From: Moraxella pluranimalium
GTDB taxonomy: Bacteria > Pseudomonadota > Gammaproteobacteria > Pseudomonadales > Moraxellaceae
DNA length: 28,605 bases
Assembly: GCF_002014825.1 (NCBI RefSeq)
Contig: NZ_MUYU01000031.1
Span: 1 to 28,605, forward strand
Reading direction: 5' to 3'
Positions 9,727 through 16,803 of the stretch are shown piece after piece (position 1 is the first letter of the stretch; each line of letters opens with the position of its first letter). The notes under the pieces are model-generated. The model ran no database searches and was not told where the DNA came from. It saw only the letters and a list, made by a program, of their open reading frames with translations. Made by a program: the position numbers and the translations under genes.

Positions 9727-10505
9727 TAAAGACAATACGGGCAAAGCAGTCAGGATTTGTGCTGATTATTGTACTGGTGGCAGTGCTGATTATCAGTGCG
9801 ATGGCGATGCTGATGCTCAATCAAGCAAGCACAGACACCAAAGCATCTGTGGTCGGATACCAAAAAACACAGCTGACCACCCAAGCTTGGCAAGCCATCA
9901 CACCGCTATGGCAGCTCAACCATACACAGCTACACGACTTGGCGCATTCGGGCAGTTGGCTTGGACAAATGCTCGGTGCGTCAACACAGCCGATTGTCGG
10001 GTGGTATGCCTGCGGACAGGTGAGTGCAGGTGTGCTTGACATGAGCGACGGTCAAAGCGACCAAAGCAGTATGACTTGCCCTACAAACTTACCAAAATAT
10101 CACGCCTATCTCACAACGCTTAATGCATCGCATTATTTGTACAAAGCATTTCATCCAAAGCTTAGCACCAGTACCCAAGCTACACCTACTGACGCACCAC
10201 CATCGGATGCGTCATCGACTTATCACTATCATCTACTGCAACTGTACGCCGTTGCCACAAGCCAAAGCCACGCCAAATGCCAAACAGCATCCATGTATGA
10301 GCGACAAGCCATCAAATGCTATGGCGACATGGGCGTACCAGTGCAGGCAGTCGGGGCAAATTGGCTGATTGTCATCGAACAGCAAATCAGTGCAGATACC
10401 GCCGATACTGATGTAAATCATCTAAATGCACAAGCAGCCCAAGCAAAGCCCAAGGCAACCATCATCAAGCTTGGCGTGCATGATGTTGACATCATCCGTG
10501 AATGA
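9723..10505 (+). CDS. pilX: Type IV pilus minor pilin PilX
   Basis: The product has 260 residues with a class III signal, QSG|FVLIIVLVAVLIIS. It lacks the +5 glutamate seen in PilV and PilW. PilX of Pseudomonas and its type II secretion counterpart GspK also lack it, which fits a protein at the tip with no pilin above it. The globular part is rich in Gln, Thr, Ser and Ala, with cysteines at ACGQV, TCPTN, AKCQ and IKCYG. pilX is the last gene of the overlapping chain. No pilY1 or pilE follows it; the next gene is an unrelated outer-membrane protein 347 bases on. Confidence 0.8.
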   Translation: MIKTIRAKQSGFVLIIVLVAVLIISAMAMLMLNQASTDTKASVVGYQKTQLTTQAWQAITPLWQLNHTQLHDLAHSGSWLGQMLGASTQPIVGWYACGQVSAGVLDMSDGQSDQSSMTCPTNLPKYHAYLTTLNASHYLYKAFHPKLSTSTQATPTDAPPSDASSTYHYHLLQLYAVATSQSHAKCQTASMYERQAIKCYGDMGVPVQAVGANWLIVIEQQISADTADTDVNHLNAQAAQAKPKATIIKLGVHDVDIIRE

Positions 10506-10852
10506 GTAAAATTATCACGGCAGGATAAGCTGTTGATAGGCTATTTGCTAAGTGATTGATTATAAATTAGTTTACACCTGTAGCCTAGAATACCCAGCTA
10601 CGTCTTTGTGAATAAAATTTATCCCAATGTAACATTATGTAAGCATTGTAACTAAGTACAGCAAACGGGTAAGATGTTATACACAACTCATGCATTATTT
10701 ACATAAAGCCCTATAAAAACTCATTCAAAAAGGGTGACAGCGGCCAAGTTTTTGTCCTAAAATGTAACCAATGATGACAAACGCCAAAAACACGGTTAAT
10801 CATCTGAGTATAAAACATTCACAAGCCAATTGGCTTAATTTGGAGAAAAACA
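10506..10852. other. Intergenic region between pilX and the outer-membrane barrel gene
   Basis: There is no gene here. No convincing terminator for pilX is seen. Near the right end TATAAA (10809-10814) may be the -10 for the barrel gene, with no clear -35. A perfect 14-bp palindrome, AAGCCAATTGGCTT (10823-10836), lies in the leader. TTTGGAG at about 10839-10845 is the ribosome binding site. The rest is AT-rich with no recognisable RNA gene. Confidence 0.6.
10823..10836. repeat. Perfect 14-bp palindrome in the leader of the barrel gene
   Basis: AAGCCAATTGGCTT is self-complementary. In RNA it can fold as a 5-bp stem with an AATT loop just before the ribosome binding site, or it could be a protein-binding site in DNA. 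Confidence 0.55.
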
Positions 10853-11605
10853 ATGAAAGCAATTAAATTGACCGCAATCGCAGGTGCAGTACTACTATCA
10901 ACTTCTGCAATGGCAAATGTTGTAACTGACACTGCAAGCACTGTTGCAACTGGCACAGTAAATGCTGTTAAAGCTACCAGCTCAGCAATCGTTGATGGCG
11001 GCCGCACTTTCCTACAAACTGCAACTAAGCCAGCTGCAGTGAGTGCCGAAGTTGGTACACTAGGCTATGGTGCGAACATCACTTGGGATGCGAACGACAG
11101 CACTGCTGTGGTTGCTGGTTGGACTGGTGGTGATATCAGCATTTCAGACAAATTGTCAGTGAATGATGTCAAATATGACGTAGAAACTGACCTAAGCAAC
11201 CCATACCTAGGCGTACAAGTTCGCCCAATGAAAAACTGGCTAACAGTCAACACTGGTATTATCATCCCTGACAATACCGTTACTGTTACTGCAAAACCAG
11301 ACTCAGAAATCAAAATCGCTGGCACAACTTATACCAATACTGAAGTTGAGTCATTGACTGGTACAGTAAAAAGCCGTAACAATGTTGCGCCATACCTAAC
11401 TGTAGGCTTCCGCCCAACCATCAATAACAACTGGGGTGTGTTTGGTGAAGTCGGTGCTGCATACACTGGTAAAGTGGATGTAGATTTGCAAGGTACTGGT
11501 ACTAAAGGTGATGAAGCTGCCGCAAAAGCACGTCAAGAGATTGAATCTGAGACTGCACTGAAGTGGGCGCCGATTGCTAAACTAGGCGTAACTTACCGCT
11601 TCTAA
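10853..11605 (+). CDS. Outer-membrane beta-barrel protein of unknown function
   Basis: The product has 250 residues. The signal peptide ends STSAMA-N (about residue 22), and the C-terminus is YRF, the aromatic end that BamA recognises. A Thr/Ala-rich segment (about 23-60) precedes alternating strands (AEVGTLGYGANITW, NPYLGVQVRPMKNWL, VAPYLTVGFRP, WGVFGEVGAAYTG, WAPIAKLGVTYRF), suggesting 8-10 strands. The TYTNTEVESLTGTV turn followed by VAPYLTVGF resembles an uncharacterised small-barrel family I recall from beta- and gammaproteobacteria. Function is not known. Codon choice looks more restricted than in its neighbours, with many ACT, GCA, GTT and CTA codons. With a good ribosome binding site and its own terminator, this suggests high, independent expression. 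Confidence 0.75.
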   Translation: MKAIKLTAIAGAVLLSTSAMANVVTDTASTVATGTVNAVKATSSAIVDGGRTFLQTATKPAAVSAEVGTLGYGANITWDANDSTAVVAGWTGGDISISDKLSVNDVKYDVETDLSNPYLGVQVRPMKNWLTVNTGIIIPDNTVTVTAKPDSEIKIAGTTYTNTEVESLTGTVKSRNNVAPYLTVGFRPTINNNWGVFGEVGAAYTGKVDVDLQGTGTKGDEAAAKARQEIESETALKWAPIAKLGVTYRF

Positions 11606-11638
11606 TCACTATCCGTCCAATCTTATCCGATAGTGAAC

Positions 11639-11672
11639 AAAACGATGCTACAGTACTGTGGCATCGTTTTTT
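11639..11672. terminator. Rho-independent terminator after the barrel gene, possibly bidirectional
   Basis: AAAACGATGC (11639-11648) pairs with GCATCGTTTT (11661-11670). The inner ACAG/CTGT extends the stem and a T run ends at 11672. The minus strand also has a T-rich end, so it may stop transcripts coming from the phosphopantetheinyl transferase gene. Confidence 0.85.
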
Positions 11673-11745
11673 GTGGGTATTTGCCACCGGGTTTGAGCTT
11701 AACGTGATTTGTCGTGCGTTATGAAATTAAGCGGATTAATTTGGC

Positions 11746-12315
11746 TTAAGATTGATAAATCGCCGATAGATACAAGCTTGGATTGATATAAGCCATATAG
11801 CCATCGTGTAGTGGGATGGTGCTGTCGTTTTGTGGATGGATATGGACTAAATATTGTCCAAAATCCACACCCATACCTTGTGTCAGCGTACCACCGTTTA
11901 GCTTAATCCATGATTCTTTTAATTGCCACAGGATTTGCCGATAGATGGCTTGAGTGTCTGTTGGATAATTTTGCAAATATAAATTTTCATGATAACTAAA
12001 AAATCGCTTTGCTACCGCCTGCGAAATTGGTCGTATCTCCACATCGACACCACACGGATAAGGGCTGATAATCAGCGCCACGCAGTCTCGTGAGTGGCTA
12101 AAGCTGACAAATTCCTGCGTCTGAGCATCTGCCATCAGCCGATAAGGAAAGTTGTCATCAGATAGCACGCTTTGTTTGCCCAATCTTGATAATACCAAAT
12201 ACAGTAGCTCACGCACGGCAGGCGACTGTAGAGATTTATCCGCCGTTGTCATCTGTGCATATGCGATGATGGTGGATTGAGATTGGTATATCCAAGGGGG
12301 GTGAATGAGCGACAT
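11746..12315 (-). CDS. 4'-phosphopantetheinyl transferase superfamily protein
   Basis: This family moves the phosphopantetheine arm of CoA to a serine of a carrier protein. The 189-residue protein has the family motifs in order: SFSHSRDCVALII (residues 71-83), CGVDVEI with D91 and E93 for Mg binding, and WQLKESWIKLNGG with W130, K133 and E134. It is shorter than Sfp (about 224), so the N-terminal part is reduced. No carrier protein, polyketide or peptide synthetase gene is nearby, so its target (fatty-acid ACP or a secondary pathway elsewhere) cannot be told. It follows pal on the same strand after a terminator. The ATG at 12315 has no clear ribosome binding site. Confidence 0.82.
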   Translation of the reverse strand: MSLIHPPWIYQSQSTIIAYAQMTTADKSLQSPAVRELLYLVLSRLGKQSVLSDDNFPYRLMADAQTQEFVSFSHSRDCVALIISPYPCGVDVEIRPISQAVAKRFFSYHENLYLQNYPTDTQAIYRQILWQLKESWIKLNGGTLTQGMGVDFGQYLVHIHPQNDSTIPLHDGYMAYINPSLYLSAIYQS

Positions 12316-12347
12316 GGATGGTGGCTATTGAATAAAATTTAGACAAT

Positions 12348-12377
12348 AAAAAAGCCCAAATAAATTGAGCTTTTTTT
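12348..12377 (-). terminator. Rho-independent terminator of pal
   Basis: On the minus-strand RNA, GCUCAA pairs with UUGGGC (one G-U pair) around UUUAUU, flanked by an A run and a T run. The wobble pair works only in the pal direction. Confidence 0.8.
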
Positions 12378-12389
12378 GGATAGGGTGAA

Positions 12390-12911
12390 TTAATACGACA
12401 ATTCGGCACGGCGATTTTGTGACCATGATGCTTCGTCTGAGCCTGTGGCGACAGGGCGTTCTTCGCCAAAGCTGACAATCTCAACATTGGCTTCTTTGAC
12501 ACCTTTATTCAGTAGATAACCACGCACCGCAGCAGCACGACGCTCGCCCAGTGACATATTGTACTCACGGCTACCACGCTCATCGGTATGACCTGCAACC
12601 AGCACACGAGCGGTTTCATTAGCGGTTAAGAATTTAACTTGTTCATCCAAGATGGCAGCGGCTTGTGGCTTGATGGCATCAGAATTATAGTCAAAATGCA
12701 CAAGGCTAGGCAGATTTGCGGCAGCTTGTTTGATGGTGTCTGAATTATTCACCAAAGCACCACCAGTATAGGCTTTGCCTGTGTAGCCTGCAATTTGGTT
12801 TGGTGCGACAACTACATCATTGGTTTGGGCTTGTTTGCTTGCACAGCCTGTGGTGATTGTCATCACACTTGCCAAGGCGATTGCGCTTAATTTCATAGAA
12901 AAGTGTTTCAT
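12390..12911 (-). CDS. pal: Peptidoglycan-associated lipoprotein Pal
   Basis: Pal anchors the outer membrane to peptidoglycan and works with the Tol proteins in envelope constriction at division. The 173-residue precursor has a lipoprotein signal with C23 (TTGC). An OmpA-like C-terminal domain runs from LVHFDYNSDAIKPQA to the end. The peptidoglycan-binding motif GHTDERGSREYNMSLGERRA is intact, holding the conserved Asp and Arg that contact diaminopimelate. The ATG at 12911 has AGGTG five bases upstream; an internal ATG (residue 6) is less likely. tolB and the other tol genes, normally next to pal, are absent from the window. A hairpin (12932-12948) lies in the leader. Confidence 0.95.
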   Translation of the reverse strand: MKHFSMKLSAIALASVMTITTGCASKQAQTNDVVVAPNQIAGYTGKAYTGGALVNNSDTIKQAAANLPSLVHFDYNSDAIKPQAAAILDEQVKFLTANETARVLVAGHTDERGSREYNMSLGERRAAAVRGYLLNKGVKEANVEIVSFGEERPVATGSDEASWSQNRRAELSY

Positions 12912-12931
12912 AAGACACCTATTATTATCAT

Positions 12932-12948
12932 GCCAAGTATTACTTGGC
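12932..12948 (-). promoter_or_regulatory. Stem-loop in the pal mRNA leader
   Basis: GCCAAGT (12932-12938) and ACTTGGC (12942-12948) form a 7-bp stem with a 3-base loop about 20 bases before the pal start. No T run follows in either direction, so it is not a terminator. A role in mRNA stability is possible. Confidence 0.55.
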
Positions 12949-13021
12949 TTAATTTGAATATTAAAAATTGCTATAAAAATCTGTTTTATTCATCAATGTT
13001 TGTATCGAATGTATCCATAGC

Positions 13022-13052
13022 TTGTCAGTGATGAATATATTGTGTCTATAAT
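13022..13052 (+). promoter_or_regulatory. Weak candidate promoter for pepN
   Basis: TTGTCA (13022-13027) and a perfect TATAAT (13047-13052) are 19 bases apart. The spacing is long and the leader would be about 190 bases, so a promoter nearer the gene cannot be excluded. Confidence 0.3.
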
Positions 13053-13201
13053 GACAAATTTACAACAATTTTACAAGAAGTTTTTGCATAATTAGCATTA
13101 ATAAGCATCAATCTGGCTATTTGCTGAACAAACTGGATAAAATTGGTGCAACTACTTTATTCAAAATGCAAATTTTGGTAGTATGTAGCATTTTTAATCG
13201 T

Positions 13202-13215
13202 GGGCAAATTTGCCC
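13202..13215. repeat. Perfect 14-bp palindrome in the pepN leader
   Basis: GGGCAAATTTGCCC lies 33 bases before the pepN ATG. It can form a 5-bp stem with an AATT loop in RNA or serve as a protein-binding site. Confidence 0.55.
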
Positions 13216-13248
13216 CAATCATCAACCATTATAGCGATAGAGGACATC

Positions 13249-15828
13249 ATGACAAATCAAGCACAAACACCGACCAAAATTTATCTAAAAGACTATACAC
13301 CGCCAAGCTTTGAAGTAAAAAAAGTGGATTTGGATATTCAGCTATTTGACGACCATGCCACCGTCGATGCCACCCTTGAGATGACCCGCCGTCATGCAGG
13401 TGAGCTCGTGCTATTCGGGCGTAGTCTTGAGCTACAAGATATTCGCCTAAATGGTCAAGCGCTTAGCGAGAATGACTACAAAAAAGACGATGAATCGCTG
13501 ACCATCCTAGATGCACCAAATGACGCTGTGGTACAAACTCGTGTGCGCATCACCCCGCAGACCAACACCACGCTTGAAGGCCTGTATCAGTCAGGTCAAG
13601 GTGATGAGCTGATGTTTGTGACGCAGTGTGAGCCCGAAGGCTTTCGCAAGATTACCTATTTTCCAGACCGTCCTGATGTCCTGACCGAATACACCACACG
13701 CCTTGAAGCACCAAAACGCTTTAAGACCTTGCTTGCCAATGGCAATTTGATTGAGTCAGGCGATGTCGGTGATGAGCGTCACTTTACCATTTGGCATGAC
13801 CCAACCAAAAAACCCAGCTATCTATTCGCCGCTGTCATCGCCAATCTTGAAGTCTTAAGCGATAGCTACACCACCATCGAAGGGCGTGATGTACTGCTTG
13901 AAGTATATGCCACAGCGCATGATATTGATAAGTGCCATGTCGGTATGCAAGCGCTCAAAGATGCGATGAAATGGGATGAAGATAACTATGGGCGTGCCTA
14001 TGACCTTGACCGCTATATGATTGTGGCGACCAGTCAGTTCAATATGGGGGCGATGGAAAATAAGGGTCTGAATATTTTTAATACCAGCTGTGTGCTGTCA
14101 AGCCCAGAGACCACGACCGATGAGCGTAGTTTTAATGTCAAATCGGTGATTGCGCATGAATATTTTCATAACTGGACGGGCAACCGCATCACTTGCCGTG
14201 ATTGGTTTCAGCTGTGCCTAAAAGAAGGCTTTACGGTATTTCGTGACCAAAGCTTTTCGGGGGATTTTCGCTCAAAAGCGGTGCAGCGTATCGAAGATGT
14301 GGCGATGCTACGCTCGGCGCAGTTTGCCGAAGATGCAGGGACGCTAGCACATCCTGTCAGACCAGAGAGCTTTGTTGAGATTAACAATTTTTACACCATG
14401 ACCATCTATGAAAAAGGTGCAGAAATTGTGCGTATGCTTGCTAATTTACTTGGCAAAGATAAATTCCGTCAAGGCACGGACGAATATTTTCGCCGTTATG
14501 ACGGCATGGCGGTGACGGTTGAAGATTTCTTGTCTGCCTTGTCGGTCGCTGATGAGCGCGTGTCGCTATTTATGCCGTGGTATCGTCAGCCGGGCACGCC
14601 TGTGCTATCAGGCTCGTCTCGTGTTGATGGTGATAAAGTGGTGATAAGCCTTGCTCAAAAAACTCGCCATGTGCCAAATTATGATGCGCCGATTGCACTG
14701 CCGATTCCTGTGGATACAGCGATTTTTGACAGCGTGACAGGTGAGATGCTGGCAAGCGATATGCTGCTATTGACCAAAGACAGTGATGAGTTTGTCTTTG
14801 ATGGTATCAAGCTTAGCGTCGGTGCGCACCCTGTGGTGTCGGTATTGCGTAATTTCTCTGCGCCTGTGAAGCTGGACTTTGATTATACCGATGAAGATTT
14901 GGCACGACTAGTGGCGTTTGAGACCGAAGGCTTTAACCAGTGGCAAGCTTTGCAAAGCTTAGTTAATCGCTGGCTATTTGGCAACACCGACGATACCGGT
15001 ATCCTGACTGATGCGCTAAAAACAGCTGTTAATAAGCTTAAAGACACCGACCCGATGCTTGCTGCTCGTTTGTTTGATTTACCAAGCGAAAAAGAACTTG
15101 CGATGGCGTATGATACCGACTATGACCCTGTAGCGGTCAAGGCACGCCGTGATGCGCTCAAATCACTGATTGCACAGTCGCTGTCTGATGTGGCAGGCGA
15201 GTGGTATGCATCGCTTGGCAATGAAGCGTATGCTGATACGCCTGATGCTCGTGGTCGCCGATTGCTAAAAAATGTCCTACTTGACCTATCATTGACCGCA
15301 GGTATCGATGGTGCGGATGCGTGGGCGTATGCGCAGTATGATAAGGCATCATGCATGAGTGAGCGACTGGGTGCACTGACAGCGATTATTCATCATAATC
15401 TTGAACAAAAACAAGTATTTATCGATAATTTCTATGAGAGATTTAGCGATGAAGATTTGGTGATTGATACTTGGTTTAGCGCCCAAACTTCATCAAGTCA
15501 TACCAGTGTCGATGAGATTGCTCGCCTAATGGCTCGTGATGATTTTGATTGGAATACGCCAAATCGTGTGCGTGCGGTGCTCGGTGCGCTCGCTGCCAAG
15601 CCAGTTCAGCTGTGGAGCGAAGCAGGCGTGGCACTGTATTTGTCAGCGGTGGAGCGACTTGACGGCAGTAATCCGCTTTTGGCGGCTCGTCTATTGACGG
15701 CATTGGCTCGTTGGCAGACATTATCTAGTGAGCCAAAAACAGTGGTCAAAGCCAAACTTGAACACCTACAAACCAAAGCCAGCTCAAAAAATGTGCTTGA
15801 GTTCTTGGGCAATATGCTAAATGGCTGA
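13249..15828 (+). CDS. pepN: Aminopeptidase N
   Basis: PepN is a cytoplasmic M1-family zinc aminopeptidase that removes N-terminal residues in peptide turnover. The chosen ATG at 13249 has AGAGGA upstream and gives 859 residues, close to E. coli PepN (870); a TTG at 13210 would add 13 residues and is not preferred. The substrate-anchoring GAMEN motif is at residues 267-271. The zinc site HEYFH has H303, E304 and H307, with E326 eighteen residues later in LKEGFTVFRD. The beta-sandwich and the helical C-terminal domain specific to proteobacterial PepN follow. It is a single-gene unit ending at a strong terminator. Confidence 0.97.
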   Translation: MTNQAQTPTKIYLKDYTPPSFEVKKVDLDIQLFDDHATVDATLEMTRRHAGELVLFGRSLELQDIRLNGQALSENDYKKDDESLTILDAPNDAVVQTRVRITPQTNTTLEGLYQSGQGDELMFVTQCEPEGFRKITYFPDRPDVLTEYTTRLEAPKRFKTLLANGNLIESGDVGDERHFTIWHDPTKKPSYLFAAVIANLEVLSDSYTTIEGRDVLLEVYATAHDIDKCHVGMQALKDAMKWDEDNYGRAYDLDRYMIVATSQFNMGAMENKGLNIFNTSCVLSSPETTTDERSFNVKSVIAHEYFHNWTGNRITCRDWFQLCLKEGFTVFRDQSFSGDFRSKAVQRIEDVAMLRSAQFAEDAGTLAHPVRPESFVEINNFYTMTIYEKGAEIVRMLANLLGKDKFRQGTDEYFRRYDGMAVTVEDFLSALSVADERVSLFMPWYRQPGTPVLSGSSRVDGDKVVISLAQKTRHVPNYDAPIALPIPVDTAIFDSVTGEMLASDMLLLTKDSDEFVFDGIKLSVGAHPVVSVLRNFSAPVKLDFDYTDEDLARLVAFETEGFNQWQALQSLVNRWLFGNTDDTGILTDALKTAVNKLKDTDPMLAARLFDLPSEKELAMAYDTDYDPVAVKARRDALKSLIAQSLSDVAGEWYASLGNEAYADTPDARGRRLLKNVLLDLSLTAGIDGADAWAYAQYDKASCMSERLGALTAIIHHNLEQKQVFIDNFYERFSDEDLVIDTWFSAQTSSSHTSVDEIARLMARDDFDWNTPNRVRAVLGALAAKPVQLWSEAGVALYLSAVERLDGSNPLLAARLLTALARWQTLSSEPKTVVKAKLEHLQTKASSKNVLEFLGNMLNG

Positions 15829-15850
15829 TGCTGGGTTTGAGATGATTATA

Positions 15851-15876
15851 AAGACAGGTTTTCGCCTGTCTTTTTT
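15851..15876 (+). terminator. Rho-independent terminator of pepN
   Basis: AAGACAGG (15851-15858), loop TTTTCG, CCTGTCTT (15865-15872), then a run of T to 15876. It is almost identical to the terminator at 16692-16717. Confidence 0.92.
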
Positions 15877-15895
15877 AATTTTGTCCTGTAAATGA

Positions 15896-15924
15896 TTGTT
15901 GCTAATTATAAAAAGTGTTATAAT
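15896..15924 (+). promoter_or_regulatory. Promoter of the DUF805 gene
   Basis: TTGTTG (15896-15901), 17 bases, then TATAAT (15919-15924) with a TGT extension. The leader is about 37 bases. Confidence 0.6.
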
Positions 15925-15968
15925 GATTTGTTTATTAAAAAATTGATTAACACAATGATGAGTATCTG

Positions 15969-16670
15969 ATGAAAGGTAAGATTTTAGATTTTTCGGTGGC
16001 GCAAGGCGGTGGGCTGATTCTAAGTAGTGATGGCACACGCTATTTGTTCAATGCTGACCAGTGGCATGGTCAAAGCTTGCCAAAAGCAGGGCAGGATGTG
16101 GATTTTAATATCGATGATACGCACAAGGCGATTGATATTTATCCTGATGTCTATGCGATGCCTGCGCAGAGTCAGACGGTGGCTAAGCTTGATGAGATTG
16201 GTAATAAGGTTGGCGATTCGTTTAATAAATTTGCCACTGATATTAATAACAGCTTGGTCAAAATCAACAGCAAAGAAACGCCTGCGACTTTTGTGGATTA
16301 TGCGGTGCAAACCGTCACCAAAAATTATGCTAATTTTAATGGGCGAGTTCGTCGCAAAGAGTATTGGGGCACGATGCTTGTGTATATGATTGTCGCTGTT
16401 ATCCTGTCTATGTTGATGAATATCACCTTTTGGATATCAGAATATTTGTCGTACTTTTTTGTGCTTGTGGCGTCGATTTTTTATTTGGCGATGATTGTGC
16501 CAATCATTGCGCTGACCGTGCGTCGCCTGCATGATGTGGATAAATCAGGCTGGTGGTATTTTATTTCGCTTGTACCACTCATTGGTGGGATTTGGCTATT
16601 AATTTTGCTATGCACCGAAGGCACTCGCGGTGAGAATCAATTTGGCGCTGACCCAAAGATGCTTGAGTGA
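15969..16670 (+). CDS. DUF805 inner-membrane protein with cold-shock-like N-terminal domain
   Basis: The 233-residue protein has two parts. Residues 1-60 (MKGKILDFSVAQGGGLILSS, then RYLFNADQW, QDVDFNIDDTHKAIDIYP) look like a degenerate cold-shock/OB domain; the RNA-binding KGFGFI and FVHF motifs are changed, so nucleic-acid binding is uncertain. A polar, partly helical linker (about 65-105) follows. The C-terminal DUF805 domain starts at NGRVRRKEYWG, has three to four membrane helices, and carries RRLHDVDKSGWWYF and TEGTRGENQFGADP, all family hallmarks. Function is unknown; other DUF805 proteins are predicted inner-membrane proteins. It stands alone with its own promoter and terminator. Confidence 0.85.
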   Translation: MKGKILDFSVAQGGGLILSSDGTRYLFNADQWHGQSLPKAGQDVDFNIDDTHKAIDIYPDVYAMPAQSQTVAKLDEIGNKVGDSFNKFATDINNSLVKINSKETPATFVDYAVQTVTKNYANFNGRVRRKEYWGTMLVYMIVAVILSMLMNITFWISEYLSYFFVLVASIFYLAMIVPIIALTVRRLHDVDKSGWWYFISLVPLIGGIWLLILLCTEGTRGENQFGADPKMLE

Positions 16671-16691
16671 TAATGGCGTGTCGATTATCAC

Positions 16692-16717
16692 AAGACAGGT
16701 TTGCGCCTGTCTTTTTT
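16692..16717 (+). terminator. Rho-independent terminator of the DUF805 gene
   Basis: AAGACAGG (16692-16699), loop TTTGCG, CCTGTCTT (16706-16713) and a run of T to 16717. The stem is identical to that of the pepN terminator. Confidence 0.92.
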
Positions 16718-16751
16718 ATTGGCAAGTATTATCGCCATCATGGGGCGAAAA

Positions 16752-16760
16752 TGCTACAAT
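16752..16760 (+). promoter_or_regulatory. Extended -10 for waaA-rsmE
   Basis: TGCTACAAT lies 44 bases before the waaA ATG. There is no clear -35. Confidence 0.5.
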
Positions 16761-16803
16761 ACGCCAATTATTTACACTAATTATTTGCTAGTATTTTTAA
16801 ATT

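Larger units (their letters stand above)
12912..13248. other. Divergent control region between pal and pepN
   Basis: This region is AT-rich with no gene. From left to right it holds the pal ribosome binding site, a hairpin GCCAAGT-ATT-ACTTGGC (12932-12948) in the pal leader, and a possible pepN-strand promoter TTGTCA-N19-TATAAT (13022-13052). Next come a perfect palindrome GGGCAAATTTGCCC (13202-13215) and the pepN ribosome binding site AGAGGA (13239-13244). A definite pal promoter could not be picked out. Confidence 0.6.

Noticed and set aside
7362..10505. A type II secretion pseudopilin set in place of type IV minor pilins
   Set aside because: No gsp genes are nearby, and the size order and sequence of the three proteins fit PilV, PilW and PilX better.
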